Assembly (NCBI RefSeq): GCF_027484205.1
Contig: NZ_JAIXUB010000015.1
Span: 372,001 to 436,000, forward strand
Source: Flavobacterium sp.
GTDB taxonomy: Bacteria > Bacteroidota > Bacteroidia > Flavobacteriales > Flavobacteriaceae
Reading direction: 5' to 3'
Length of the DNA: 64,000 bases
Shown piece by piece: positions 36,801 to 43,392 of this stretch (positions are counted from its first letter, which is position 1; the number at the start of each line of letters is the position of its first letter). The position numbers were made by a program, and so were the translations under genes. Below the pieces are notes generated by a model that did not search any database, was not told where the DNA came from, and worked only from the letters and a program-made list of their open reading frames with translations.

Positions 36801-37334
36801 TTCAATATCATCTTGAAGCAATTCACCATATTTTTTAAGTTGTTGCGTAGTATAATTTCCTTTTAGATTGATGTTCAAAATAGGCACTTCTTCAGAAATG
36901 TTTAATTCAAAAACACTAGGTTCAACCTTACTTCCATTATCTAGATTTGGCCAATCAGTATCAGCTTTTACTACATCAACTTTATCTTTGATTTTAGTTT
37001 TAGCATCTTCGATTCCAACTTTATCTCCAAATTCTACGATTATCATTCCATAATCTTGAAACGAACTCGACGTAATTTTTTCAACACCTGAAATGTTTTT
37101 GAATTCTTTTTCAAGTGGTTTTGTTACTAATTTTTCAACATCTTCGGCAGAGTTTCCTGGGAAAACAGATGAAATGTAAACTTTATTCTCGATGATTTCA
37201 GGGAAATCTTCACGTGGCATAGTAATATAGGCAATTACACCTGTAACTACTATTAATAAGGTCAAGATGTAAACAGTAACTCGATTGTCAACTGCCCAAC
37301 TTGATATACTAAATTCTTTACTTTGATGACTCAT
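33864..37334 (-). CDS. RND-family efflux permease
   Basis: An inner-membrane pump of the AcrB/HAE1 type, about 1156 residues with twelve membrane helices and two large periplasmic loops. It begins MSHQSKEFSISSWAVDN. Central helices contain the proton-relay motif GLVMGLGMLVDDGIVVVDN with two Asp. I choose ATG 37334; an upstream TTG would add residues encoded by the word-repeat spacer. It forms an operon with a TetR regulator, TolC-type channel and adaptor. Substrate unknown; probably drugs or other toxic compounds. Confidence 0.95.
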   Translation of the reverse strand: MSHQSKEFSISSWAVDNRVTVYILTLLIVVTGVIAYITMPREDFPEIIENKVYISSVFPGNSAEDVEKLVTKPLEKEFKNISGVEKITSSSFQDYGMIIVEFGDKVGIEDAKTKIKDKVDVVKADTDWPNLDNGSKVEPSVFELNISEEVPILNINLKGNYTTQQLKKYGELLQDDIEEIPEVKKVDILGVDDKEVEIAVDIFKMTAAQVSFDEIQNAVKYENMTLSGGNLVSQGSRNNIRIVGEIKDPKELENIIIKSYGGAVYLKDIATISFKEKEKTTYARESGKEVVMLNVKKRSNQNMISAIEQVKEKLEKAKVSYLPSNLELQLTNDQSSRVEHQVDELSNHIIFGIVLVMIVLMFTMGLRNSLFVGAAIPLSMLMAFSILSAFGLTLNTMVLFGLVMGLGMLVDDGIVVVDNVFANMQKGMDRISASKIGIGEIAWPVISSTATTLMAFLPFLLWPGTMGKFMKYFPITLSVTLTASLFVAMVVNAAMTGGSMDTTDKNVSKKSAKLYSIIFTIVAVIFVLLGNIYDSKFARAIGHLSIISLGLMWLYKLKLYQWTQDFQYNFFPKMEDKYKNFLAKILTGRKAWFALVGIIGLLFFSFILLGIFPRKVLFFPDNIPNQVITYIEYPQGTDISKTNKATLFVEKQVITILSKYVDENTKENYLAESIVSQVGVGAGNPNVDAGSASETPYKGKVTVNFSEFKFRKGVNTADVLEEIRAKVKGIAGATVTVEKDSNGPPAGYPISIQLTGIDYDVMLKEADKMIAFINAKNIPGIERLSVDVNKESPELEVKVDRVSAGSLGVSTGQLGFNLRRSVYGQEISTYKEGDDDYNITMRMQDDQRKNENVLFNQSLTFRNQNNGQMMQVPISAVSQTEKVTTYNQIKRKNQKRIMTIYSNVLTGFNGDEISKQIQTELKGYKLPKTVTYSFSGVQEEQGKNQSFLMYALFLALAGITIIIVLQFNSVSKTMVILFTVLLSFSGVFYGYVIANMDFVILMTMMGIISLAGIVVKNGIVLMDFFVLLLDKKVADKHLNSHDDLSLEEIKEVIIESGKSRLRPVLLTALTAVLGLIPLAIGLNFDFFGLITDLNPHLFIGGDNVIFWGPLAWTIIFGLTYATVLTLVMVPVMFYLVKRVKYWLRDRRENRKLAIED

Positions 37335-37339
37335 ATTTT

Positions 37340-37408
37340 TAGTTTCAGGTTTCAAGTTTCAGGTTCAAGCGTTTTGAGAACAACTTGAAACCTTAAACTT
37401 GAAACAAT
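37340..37408. repeat. Word-repeat spacer between adaptor and permease genes
   Basis: Units of the form TTTCAGGTTTCAAG repeat across the spacer and then appear inverted (GAAACCTTAAACTTGAAAC), so the transcript could fold into an imperfect hairpin. Confidence 0.5.
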
Positions 37409-37414
37409 TATATT

Positions 37415-38554
37415 TTAGAAATTCAATTTCATTCCGTCTGCAATACTGTTAACTCCTTCAGTAATGATGATGTCATTTGCAGATAATCCACTTAAAATTT
37501 CGGTAACATTATCTGATGATTTACCAACTTTTACAAGTACTTTTTTTGCCGTTCCTGTTTTTCCGTTTGAATTAGTAACAGTGAAAACAAATTTACTTCC
37601 TGTTCCATCTTCTTGCACCACATTTGTTGGAACAACAATTGCATTTTTACTTGTGTAATCAATGATTTTAAGTTTTGCAACTTGGTTTGGACGCAATAAA
37701 TTTTCTGGATTTGGAACACTCACTTCAATTCCGAAACTTCTGTTATTTGGATTCAAATAATTTCCTACTTGGCGTACTCTTCCTTTGTAAGTTTTTCCTA
37801 AAGAAGTTAAGAAAACATCTACTTCTGTTCCTACTTTTAGTTTCCCGATGTAAGTTTCAGGAACTGATGTTGAAACATACATATTTCCTAAGTTTATAAT
37901 TCGCATTAAACCTTGTTGACTTGGAGCTACAATTTGTCCTTTTTCTACAAAAACTTCATCAATCGTTCCAGAAAAAGGCGCGCGAATTAAAGTTTTTGAA
38001 ACTTGTGAACGCATTTGTGCTACCATTTTTTGAGCCGAAACCATTTGAGTTTGTGCTTGAAGATATTGTATTTCAGAACCAATTTTTTTGTCCCAAAGAT
38101 TTTTTTGTCTTTCAAAAGTAGTTTTTGCCAAGTTGTATTGATTTTCTAAACTCGCTAATTGTTGGCTCATTCCTGCATCATCAACTCTACCAAGAATTTG
38201 ACCTTTAGAAACTCTTTGTCCTGCTTTTACATTTAGTGAAGTAAGATTTCCACTAAATTCTGGTTGTACTAAAATGTTTTCTTTAGTATCAACATTTCCT
38301 TGAATTTCAAGATAGTGATTGAAAACGGTATCTTTTACAGTTAAAACAGAAACTAAAGCTTCGTCTGTTTTTACATCTAAAGTAGCAAGAGCATCTTCAA
38401 TTTTTGCAATATCGGCTTGTAATGCGCTTTTCTTTGCTTGAAGTTCTTTCGTGTTTTTTGATTTAATTAATTCGTCAATTGACTGATTATTTTCTTTACC
38501 TCCACATGAAAATAGTAGGATTGAAAGTGCTGTTAATGATAGTATTTTTCTCAT
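37415..38554 (-). CDS. RND efflux periplasmic adaptor lipoprotein (HlyD/MFP family)
   Basis: The 379 residues start with a lipoprotein signal (LLFSCGG, Cys17). An N-terminal coiled coil and the lipoyl/barrel-sandwich parts (LTSLNVKAGQRVSKGQILGRVD, then TLIRAPFSGTIDEVFVEKGQ) are followed by a beta-barrel domain and membrane-proximal domain. It bridges the inner-membrane permease and TolC-like channel. It is the third gene of tetR-tolC-hlyD-RND, with 10-base spacing to the channel gene. Confidence 0.94.
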   Translation of the reverse strand: MRKILSLTALSILLFSCGGKENNQSIDELIKSKNTKELQAKKSALQADIAKIEDALATLDVKTDEALVSVLTVKDTVFNHYLEIQGNVDTKENILVQPEFSGNLTSLNVKAGQRVSKGQILGRVDDAGMSQQLASLENQYNLAKTTFERQKNLWDKKIGSEIQYLQAQTQMVSAQKMVAQMRSQVSKTLIRAPFSGTIDEVFVEKGQIVAPSQQGLMRIINLGNMYVSTSVPETYIGKLKVGTEVDVFLTSLGKTYKGRVRQVGNYLNPNNRSFGIEVSVPNPENLLRPNQVAKLKIIDYTSKNAIVVPTNVVQEDGTGSKFVFTVTNSNGKTGTAKKVLVKVGKSSDNVTEILSGLSANDIIITEGVNSIADGMKLNF

Positions 38555-38564
38555 TGTATATTGG

Positions 38565-39905
38565 TTAGTTTTTATTTAATAATTTTTCTAATGATGCTCT
38601 TTTATTAATGACATCAAGCATTGCTTGAAGATAGTTTTGTTGTGCAGAATACAATTGTTCTTGTGCTTTTGTTAAATCAAAACTGCTTGATAATCCTTCA
38701 GTAAATTTGATTTGGTTTTTATTTTCAATTCGTTCCGCTAAATTCAAATTACTTTTAGAAGTTGATAATTGTTCCAAACTAAATTCATAATCACTTTTTG
38801 ATTTTTCAAATTGTAATCTTAATTTTTGTTCGGTTTCTGTTAATTGTGTTTTTGATTGTTCTAAAGCAATTTTTGCCTGCTGAGTTCTAGAACTTCTACC
38901 AAAACTACTAAAAATGGGAACGTTTAAATTTATACCTAAATTAGAATAATTCAGCCATTTTTGATTGCTTGTAAAAAATTGAAATTCATTACCAAAAGCA
39001 TTATAACCAAAATTTACTGCTGCTCCAAGTGAAGGTAGCGCTTTGCTTTTTTCTAATTTTAATAACAATTCCTTACTTGTTTGTAGATTTTGACCAATTT
39101 GATAATCGATATTGTTTGTAACATTAAATTCTTCTCTTAAAACTGCTAAATCAAGATTGCTTAAAGTTAAATTTTCTAATTTATCAGTTAGTGATAATTG
39201 ATTTTCTAGATTTATTCCTAAAATCAATTTCAGCATATCATTTGCAATTGTTTTTTGACGTTTTACATTTTCAAGCGAACTATTTATTGATGATAGAGTG
39301 ATTTGTAATTGTTCGACATTTTCTTCTTCAATTAATCCGTTTTTATAAATTTCTTTAGTGTCAGAAAGTGTTTTCTCTAAAATTCCTTTGTTCTTTTGAA
39401 GAATTAAAATGCTCTCATCCGCTAGTAAAACATTACCATAAGAGTTAACCACAATTTCTTTGATTTCTTGTGCTGTTTTAACTTTAGCATTTTCAGAAAT
39501 CTTTAAATAGGTTTTAGCGGATTGTAATCCAACTAAATAGGAACCGTCAAAGATTAGTTGGCTCAATGTTGCAGAAGCATTCATGCTATGTTTAGTTCCA
39601 AAAGCAACTTCTTGAAAAGTTCCAGGTGTACCTCCAAAAATTTCGGCAGGAATTAATGATTTTTGTAGTTCAAAATTGTTTACATATCCTACAGCACCAT
39701 TAATTTGTGGTAAACCAATTGTGGTTGTTTCCCATTTTTTTTGTTTAGCAGCTTCAATATCACGATTTGCATTAATAACAGAATAGTTATTTTGAATAGC
39801 ATGTTCAATGGCTTGTTTTAAAGAGAAAGAATAACTCTCTTTTTGTTCTTGAGCCTGCAATATAGAGGCAAACAAGAGTAAGGTTAGAATGATTTTGTTT
39901 TTCAT
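38565..39905 (-). CDS. TolC-family outer-membrane channel
   Basis: A signal peptide (MKNKIILTLLLFASILQAQ) precedes 446 residues with two outer-membrane efflux protein repeats: long amphipathic helices rich in Gln, Lys and Glu, and KAIEHAIQNNYSVINANRD-like openings of the repeat. Forms the exit duct of the RND pump. It sits 10 bases after the TetR gene and 10 before the adaptor, so all four are one operon. Confidence 0.93.
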   Translation of the reverse strand: MKNKIILTLLLFASILQAQEQKESYSFSLKQAIEHAIQNNYSVINANRDIEAAKQKKWETTTIGLPQINGAVGYVNNFELQKSLIPAEIFGGTPGTFQEVAFGTKHSMNASATLSQLIFDGSYLVGLQSAKTYLKISENAKVKTAQEIKEIVVNSYGNVLLADESILILQKNKGILEKTLSDTKEIYKNGLIEEENVEQLQITLSSINSSLENVKRQKTIANDMLKLILGINLENQLSLTDKLENLTLSNLDLAVLREEFNVTNNIDYQIGQNLQTSKELLLKLEKSKALPSLGAAVNFGYNAFGNEFQFFTSNQKWLNYSNLGINLNVPIFSSFGRSSRTQQAKIALEQSKTQLTETEQKLRLQFEKSKSDYEFSLEQLSTSKSNLNLAERIENKNQIKFTEGLSSSFDLTKAQEQLYSAQQNYLQAMLDVINKRASLEKLLNKN

Positions 39906-39915
39906 GGATTGATGA

Positions 39916-40509
39916 TTATATGTAGTTTAATAATTGTTTTTCTAATTCTAAAATTCCTTTTGGAGTTGCAATGGCTCTTGTGTGATATTCTAATGCTTTT
40001 CCTTCTAATTTAAAGGCATCAATTTCTAAAAGTGTATTTTCATTAATTGAAAATATTAAAGTGTAATAGAATTGCGCATAAGTTTCTACGTCAGTTTCTT
40101 GTCTGTAAAGACCTTGTTGAATACCTTTTACTATATTTTGAGTAAACATTTTATGACAATCTTGAATTTCATTAGCTATCATTTTTTCATAGATTTCAGG
40201 ATAATGTTTTTTTAACTGATAAGCTGGTGAATGGTCAAATGATTTAAACATTTCTTTAAACATTTTTCGCATTTCAAAATTTTCTTCAATAGCATTAAAA
40301 TTTTTGCTAACCACTTCATCCATTAATGTATGAATCTTTTGATGAATAACTTCTGTTCCTTCTTCAATAAGCATTTCTTTGTTACCGAAATATTTGTAAA
40401 TTGTTTTTTTAGAAATACACATTTCACAAGCAATATCATCCATAGTAACACTCTTGAAACCAAGTTTCAGGAACATATCAGTTGCTTTTTTGATGATTTT
40501 ATCTTTCAT
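39916..40509 (-). CDS. TetR/AcrR-family transcriptional regulator
   Basis: The 197 residues have the N-terminal HTH (MFLKLGFKSVTMDDIAC, then ISKKTIYKYFGNKEMLIEE) and a helical ligand domain. It is the first gene of its own efflux operon, and the promoter carries an inverted repeat spanning the -33 box. The same repeat occurs before the neighbouring yceI-like gene, so it probably represses both promoters until a ligand binds. Confidence 0.93.
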   Translation of the reverse strand: MKDKIIKKATDMFLKLGFKSVTMDDIACEMCISKKTIYKYFGNKEMLIEEGTEVIHQKIHTLMDEVVSKNFNAIEENFEMRKMFKEMFKSFDHSPAYQLKKHYPEIYEKMIANEIQDCHKMFTQNIVKGIQQGLYRQETDVETYAQFYYTLIFSINENTLLEIDAFKLEGKALEYHTRAIATPKGILELEKQLLNYI

Positions 40510-40529
40510 ATTGTTTTAAATTTCGTTTG

Positions 40530-40569
40530 CAAATATAGAGCGGAAACTTTGAATACAAAAATAGTTTCC
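40530..40569 (-). promoter_or_regulatory. Promoter and putative TetR operator of the efflux operon
   Basis: On the minus strand TTG (40556-40558), 18 bases and TATATTTG (40530-40537). The inverted repeat GGAAACT-N14-AGTTTCC occupies 40542-40569, covering the -33 box and the spacer. A 28-base site 26/28 identical lies at 41167-41194 in the same position relative to its promoter. Confidence 0.8.
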
Positions 40570-40592
40570 TTAGTATTTACATAAATTTAACA

Positions 40593-41126
40593 TTAGTTAC
40601 TTTTTGATTCAAATTCTAAGTTGGCCATAATATTAATGTTTGAACCAATCATTAAACCATTACTTATCGTAGCTGTGTTTGAATAAAGTTCAAAATCATG
40701 TCGGTTAATTTCACCAACTATTTCAAGAAGTACTTTTGACGATTTTACATCCGAATCCAACGGAACAATTTTTGTATCTAGCTCTACAACTTTTGTAATA
40801 TTGTTTATGGTAAGATTTCCTTTTACAAAATTGATGTCGTTGTTTATTTTTTCAAAAGATATCGATTTAAATGTCACTAACGGATAATCATTACTATTGA
40901 TGAAGTCTTTCAAATTCAAATGACTATCGATATGTTCTAATTTGCCCTCTTTTTTATTTACATCTAGAACAAACTCTACATTTGCATCAGTAAGTTGATT
41001 ATTAACAATATTAATTGTACTAGAAAGATTGTTGAAAGAAGTATCTAAAAAAGCAACAATCGAGTTTCTAGCTCGAATCATAAAATCAGATTGATTTGTA
41101 TTCAAATTCCATTCAGCTGTTGTCAT
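40593..41126 (-). CDS. YceI-like family protein
   Basis: The 177 residues match the YceI fold: an opening W-x-L-D/N-type strand (AEWNLNTNQSDFMIRAR), alternating strands typical of an isoprenoid- or lipid-binding barrel and GNLTINNITKVVEL. No signal peptide, so probably cytoplasmic, unlike classical YceI. It shares its operator with the TetR efflux operon 80 bases downstream, suggesting a function tied to the same inducer, perhaps binding or sequestering it. Confidence 0.8.
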   Translation of the reverse strand: MTTAEWNLNTNQSDFMIRARNSIVAFLDTSFNNLSSTINIVNNQLTDANVEFVLDVNKKEGKLEHIDSHLNLKDFINSNDYPLVTFKSISFEKINNDINFVKGNLTINNITKVVELDTKIVPLDSDVKSSKVLLEIVGEINRHDFELYSNTATISNGLMIGSNINIMANLEFESKSN

Positions 41127-41154
41127 TATTATAATTTTAAATTAAATTAGAGTG

Positions 41155-41194
41155 CAAATATATATAGGAAACTTTAAACACAAAAATAGTTTCC
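41155..41194 (-). promoter_or_regulatory. Promoter and putative TetR operator of the yceI-like gene
   Basis: TTG (41181-41183), 18 bases, TATATTTG (41155-41162), with the inverted repeat GGAAACT-N14-AGTTTCC at 41167-41194. Box positions and spacing equal those of the efflux operon promoter. Confidence 0.8.
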
Positions 41195-41257
41195 AAAGTA
41201 TTTTGATAATTTTAACATTTGGAAATATTTAGGAGTTGATAAGTTTAGGAGTTTTGT

Positions 41258-41285
41258 TTGTTTTGCGAAAAAAAATATACTTTTG
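41258..41285 (+). promoter_or_regulatory. Promoter of the polyprenyl synthase gene
   Basis: TTG (41258-41260), 17 bases, TACTTTTG (41278-41285). The leader up to the ATG at 41357 consists of AAACTCTTAAATTTTTAAA-like words. Confidence 0.65.
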
Positions 41286-41356
41286 TAAAACAAATCTCCA
41301 AGATAAGAAAGTGAAAAACTTTTAAACTCTTAAATTTTTAAATTCTCAAATATAAA

Positions 41357-42331
41357 ATGCACGCACTTTCTCACTATCAAGAACTTATTTCAGAATATTT
41401 CACAGAATTGCATTTGAATAAAGAACCTAAAAATCTTTATGAACCTATTGAGTACATTCTTCATTTAGGCGGAAAAAGGATGCGACCTATTTTAACATTA
41501 ATGGCAACAGAGGTTTTTGATGTGGATTGCAAAAAAGCATTGGCAGCAGCTACAGCTATTGAGGTATTTCATAATTTTTCGTTAGTTCATGATGATATTA
41601 TGGACGATGCACCTTTGAGAAGAGGAAATGAAACGGTTCATGAAAAATGGAATGTCAATACCGGAATTCTTTCAGGTGATGCAATGTTGATTTTAGCGTA
41701 TCAACATTTTGAAGAATATGAACCAAAAATCTTTAGAGAATTAGCAAAATTATTTAGCAAAACTGCTTTAGAAGTTTGCGAAGGGCAACAATATGATGTC
41801 GATTTTGAGACTAGAGAAGATGTTACTATTCCTGAATATTTAAAAATGATTGAATATAAAACAGCTGTTTTGGTTGGAGCTGCCATGAAAATGGGAGCAA
41901 TAGTTGCAGAAACATCTGAAGAAAATGCCAATTTAATTTATGATTTTGGTTTAAATCTCGGAATAGCATTTCAATTGCAAGACGATTATTTAGATGCTTT
42001 TGGCAATCCAGAAACATTTGGAAAACAAGTTGGTGGCGATATAATTGAAAATAAAAAAACCTATCTATACTTGAAAGCGATGGAGTTTGCTAATGCCGAT
42101 GAAAAAGAACAATTATTACATTTATTTTCCATTCAACCTACCTTTAATATTGACAAAATAGAATCGGTAAAGAATATTTTTAATCAAACAAAAGCTTCAG
42201 AAGCTACTCAAAAAGCCATTCAAGATTATACATTTAAAGCCTTTGAAACTTTAGAGAGAATGAATATTTCAAGTGATAAAAAACAGATGTTGAGAACGTT
42301 TGGTGAAAACTTAATGAATAGAAATGTCTAG
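41357..42331 (+). CDS. Polyprenyl (trans-isoprenyl) diphosphate synthase
   Basis: Extends allylic diphosphates with isopentenyl diphosphate. The 324 residues have GGKRMRPILTLMATE, the first Asp-rich motif HDDIMDDAPLRRG and the second FQLQDDYLD. Product length (farnesyl, geranylgeranyl or longer for menaquinone) cannot be fixed from sequence alone. The gene overlaps the next small gene by 8 bases. Confidence 0.94.
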   Translation: MHALSHYQELISEYFTELHLNKEPKNLYEPIEYILHLGGKRMRPILTLMATEVFDVDCKKALAAATAIEVFHNFSLVHDDIMDDAPLRRGNETVHEKWNVNTGILSGDAMLILAYQHFEEYEPKIFRELAKLFSKTALEVCEGQQYDVDFETREDVTIPEYLKMIEYKTAVLVGAAMKMGAIVAETSEENANLIYDFGLNLGIAFQLQDDYLDAFGNPETFGKQVGGDIIENKKTYLYLKAMEFANADEKEQLLHLFSIQPTFNIDKIESVKNIFNQTKASEATQKAIQDYTFKAFETLERMNISSDKKQMLRTFGENLMNRNV

Positions 42332-42686
42332 TTTTATTACACCAATATCGACTGATCATTTACTATCAGAAGCAGAAAAAGAAAATTTATATCAAAAACT
42401 TATTGAGCAAATTAATAAGGATTTTAATTTTGCTAATGAACCCATTGATTTGCCCAAAAGTACTTCGCCAAATGAACTAAAAATTCAACTTCACGAAAAA
42501 ATTTACCGTCTAATACAGTACAAGTTTGCCGAATATTTAAGTTTGCTATATATAGTTGATGTTCCAGAAGATCAAGTAAAAAAACTTGATGGTTCAGATA
42601 TTATGGAACTTTCTGAACAAGTTTCATTTTTGATTTTAAAAAGAGAATGGATGAAAGTTTGGTTCAGGAATAGGATGGAACGTTAA
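42324..42686 (+). CDS. Unknown small protein coupled to the polyprenyl synthase
   Basis: A 120-residue, soluble, mostly helical protein starting MSSFITPISTDHLLSEAEK. It overlaps the polyprenyl synthase by 8 bases, so translation is probably coupled. The family is not recognised. The context suggests a role linked to isoprenoid synthesis or simple co-expression. A terminator follows directly. Confidence 0.75.
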   Translation: MSSFITPISTDHLLSEAEKENLYQKLIEQINKDFNFANEPIDLPKSTSPNELKIQLHEKIYRLIQYKFAEYLSLLYIVDVPEDQVKKLDGSDIMELSEQVSFLILKREWMKVWFRNRMER

Positions 42687-42710
42687 AAAAATGCCTAGTA
42701 GGCATTTTTT
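42686..42710 (+). terminator. Terminator after the 120-residue gene
   Basis: AAATGCC-TAGTA-GGCATTT followed by T, immediately beyond the stop codon. Confidence 0.75.
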
Positions 42711-42737
42711 AGTGAACAGGCCAGATGGCGCGCTGGA

Positions 42738-43277
42738 TTAGAAAAACACTCTAACAAAAGGCATTAAAGCATCGCCATAAACATTTTTATCTTTGTCAAA
42801 TAAGACATTGTATCGTGCTCCGATAGTTACATTTTCTGCTCTGTAACCTGCTCCAAGAAATAAACCGGTGTTCCAAAAATTGTCTGATAAATTAATATCT
42901 TCATAATTTACATTTACACGCAATTGTTCTAATTCAACAGACAACTGAATTTCAGGAATTGGGTTAACCAAACCAAGAATGCTTCCTCCATATTGACTTG
43001 ATGAAAAAGCGTCTTTTTGTTTTAGATAATTATATTGAAGTCCAACACCAGCAGAAAAATAATCATTAACATTGTAAATTGCACTCGGCGCAATAGATAT
43101 GTTAGTAAAGCCTGTTCCAAATCCTAAACCTAATCCACCACCAAATTGTACTTTATTCCAAAAATCACTTTTTGTTTGAGGTTGCGTATTTTGTTGTGCG
43201 AAAATTGAAAAACAAAAACATAAAAAAAATACAAATGTTAATCTTTTTGTTAAATTATGTAAGGCATTCTTTTTCAT
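42738..43277 (-). CDS. Outer-membrane beta-barrel protein, small
   Basis: A signal peptide (about residues 1-28, ending IFAQ) and alternating aromatic strands with a Phe-terminated end (MPFVRVFF) indicate an outer-membrane barrel of 179 residues, eight strands or so. It is divergent from sucA with 115 bases between. Homologues are sometimes labelled alpha-ketoglutarate decarboxylase because of that neighbour, but nothing in this sequence is enzyme-like. Confidence 0.78.
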   Translation of the reverse strand: MKKNALHNLTKRLTFVFFLCFCFSIFAQQNTQPQTKSDFWNKVQFGGGLGLGFGTGFTNISIAPSAIYNVNDYFSAGVGLQYNYLKQKDAFSSSQYGGSILGLVNPIPEIQLSVELEQLRVNVNYEDINLSDNFWNTGLFLGAGYRAENVTIGARYNVLFDKDKNVYGDALMPFVRVFF

Positions 43278-43321
43278 ACTCGTATATATAGTTAATTAGC
43301 GACATAAAAGTAGTAAAAACA

Positions 43322-43352
43322 TTGAAAGATTGTTATAAATATTTTACTTTTG
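43322..43352 (+). promoter_or_regulatory. Promoter of sucA
   Basis: TTG (43322-43324), 20 bases, TACTTTTG (43345-43352). The ATG is 40 bases downstream. Confidence 0.62.
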
Positions 43353-43392
43353 CATAAATTTTTTTAACACAACGATTATTTTATCTAAAAGT

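Noticed and set aside
37335-37355. TTG start giving seven extra residues on the RND permease
   Set aside because: The extension is encoded by the word-repeat spacer; ATG 37334 fits the family start.
42738-43277. Label alpha-ketoglutarate decarboxylase for the small barrel protein
   Set aside because: The sequence is a signal peptide plus barrel strands; the enzyme label comes from its neighbour sucA.
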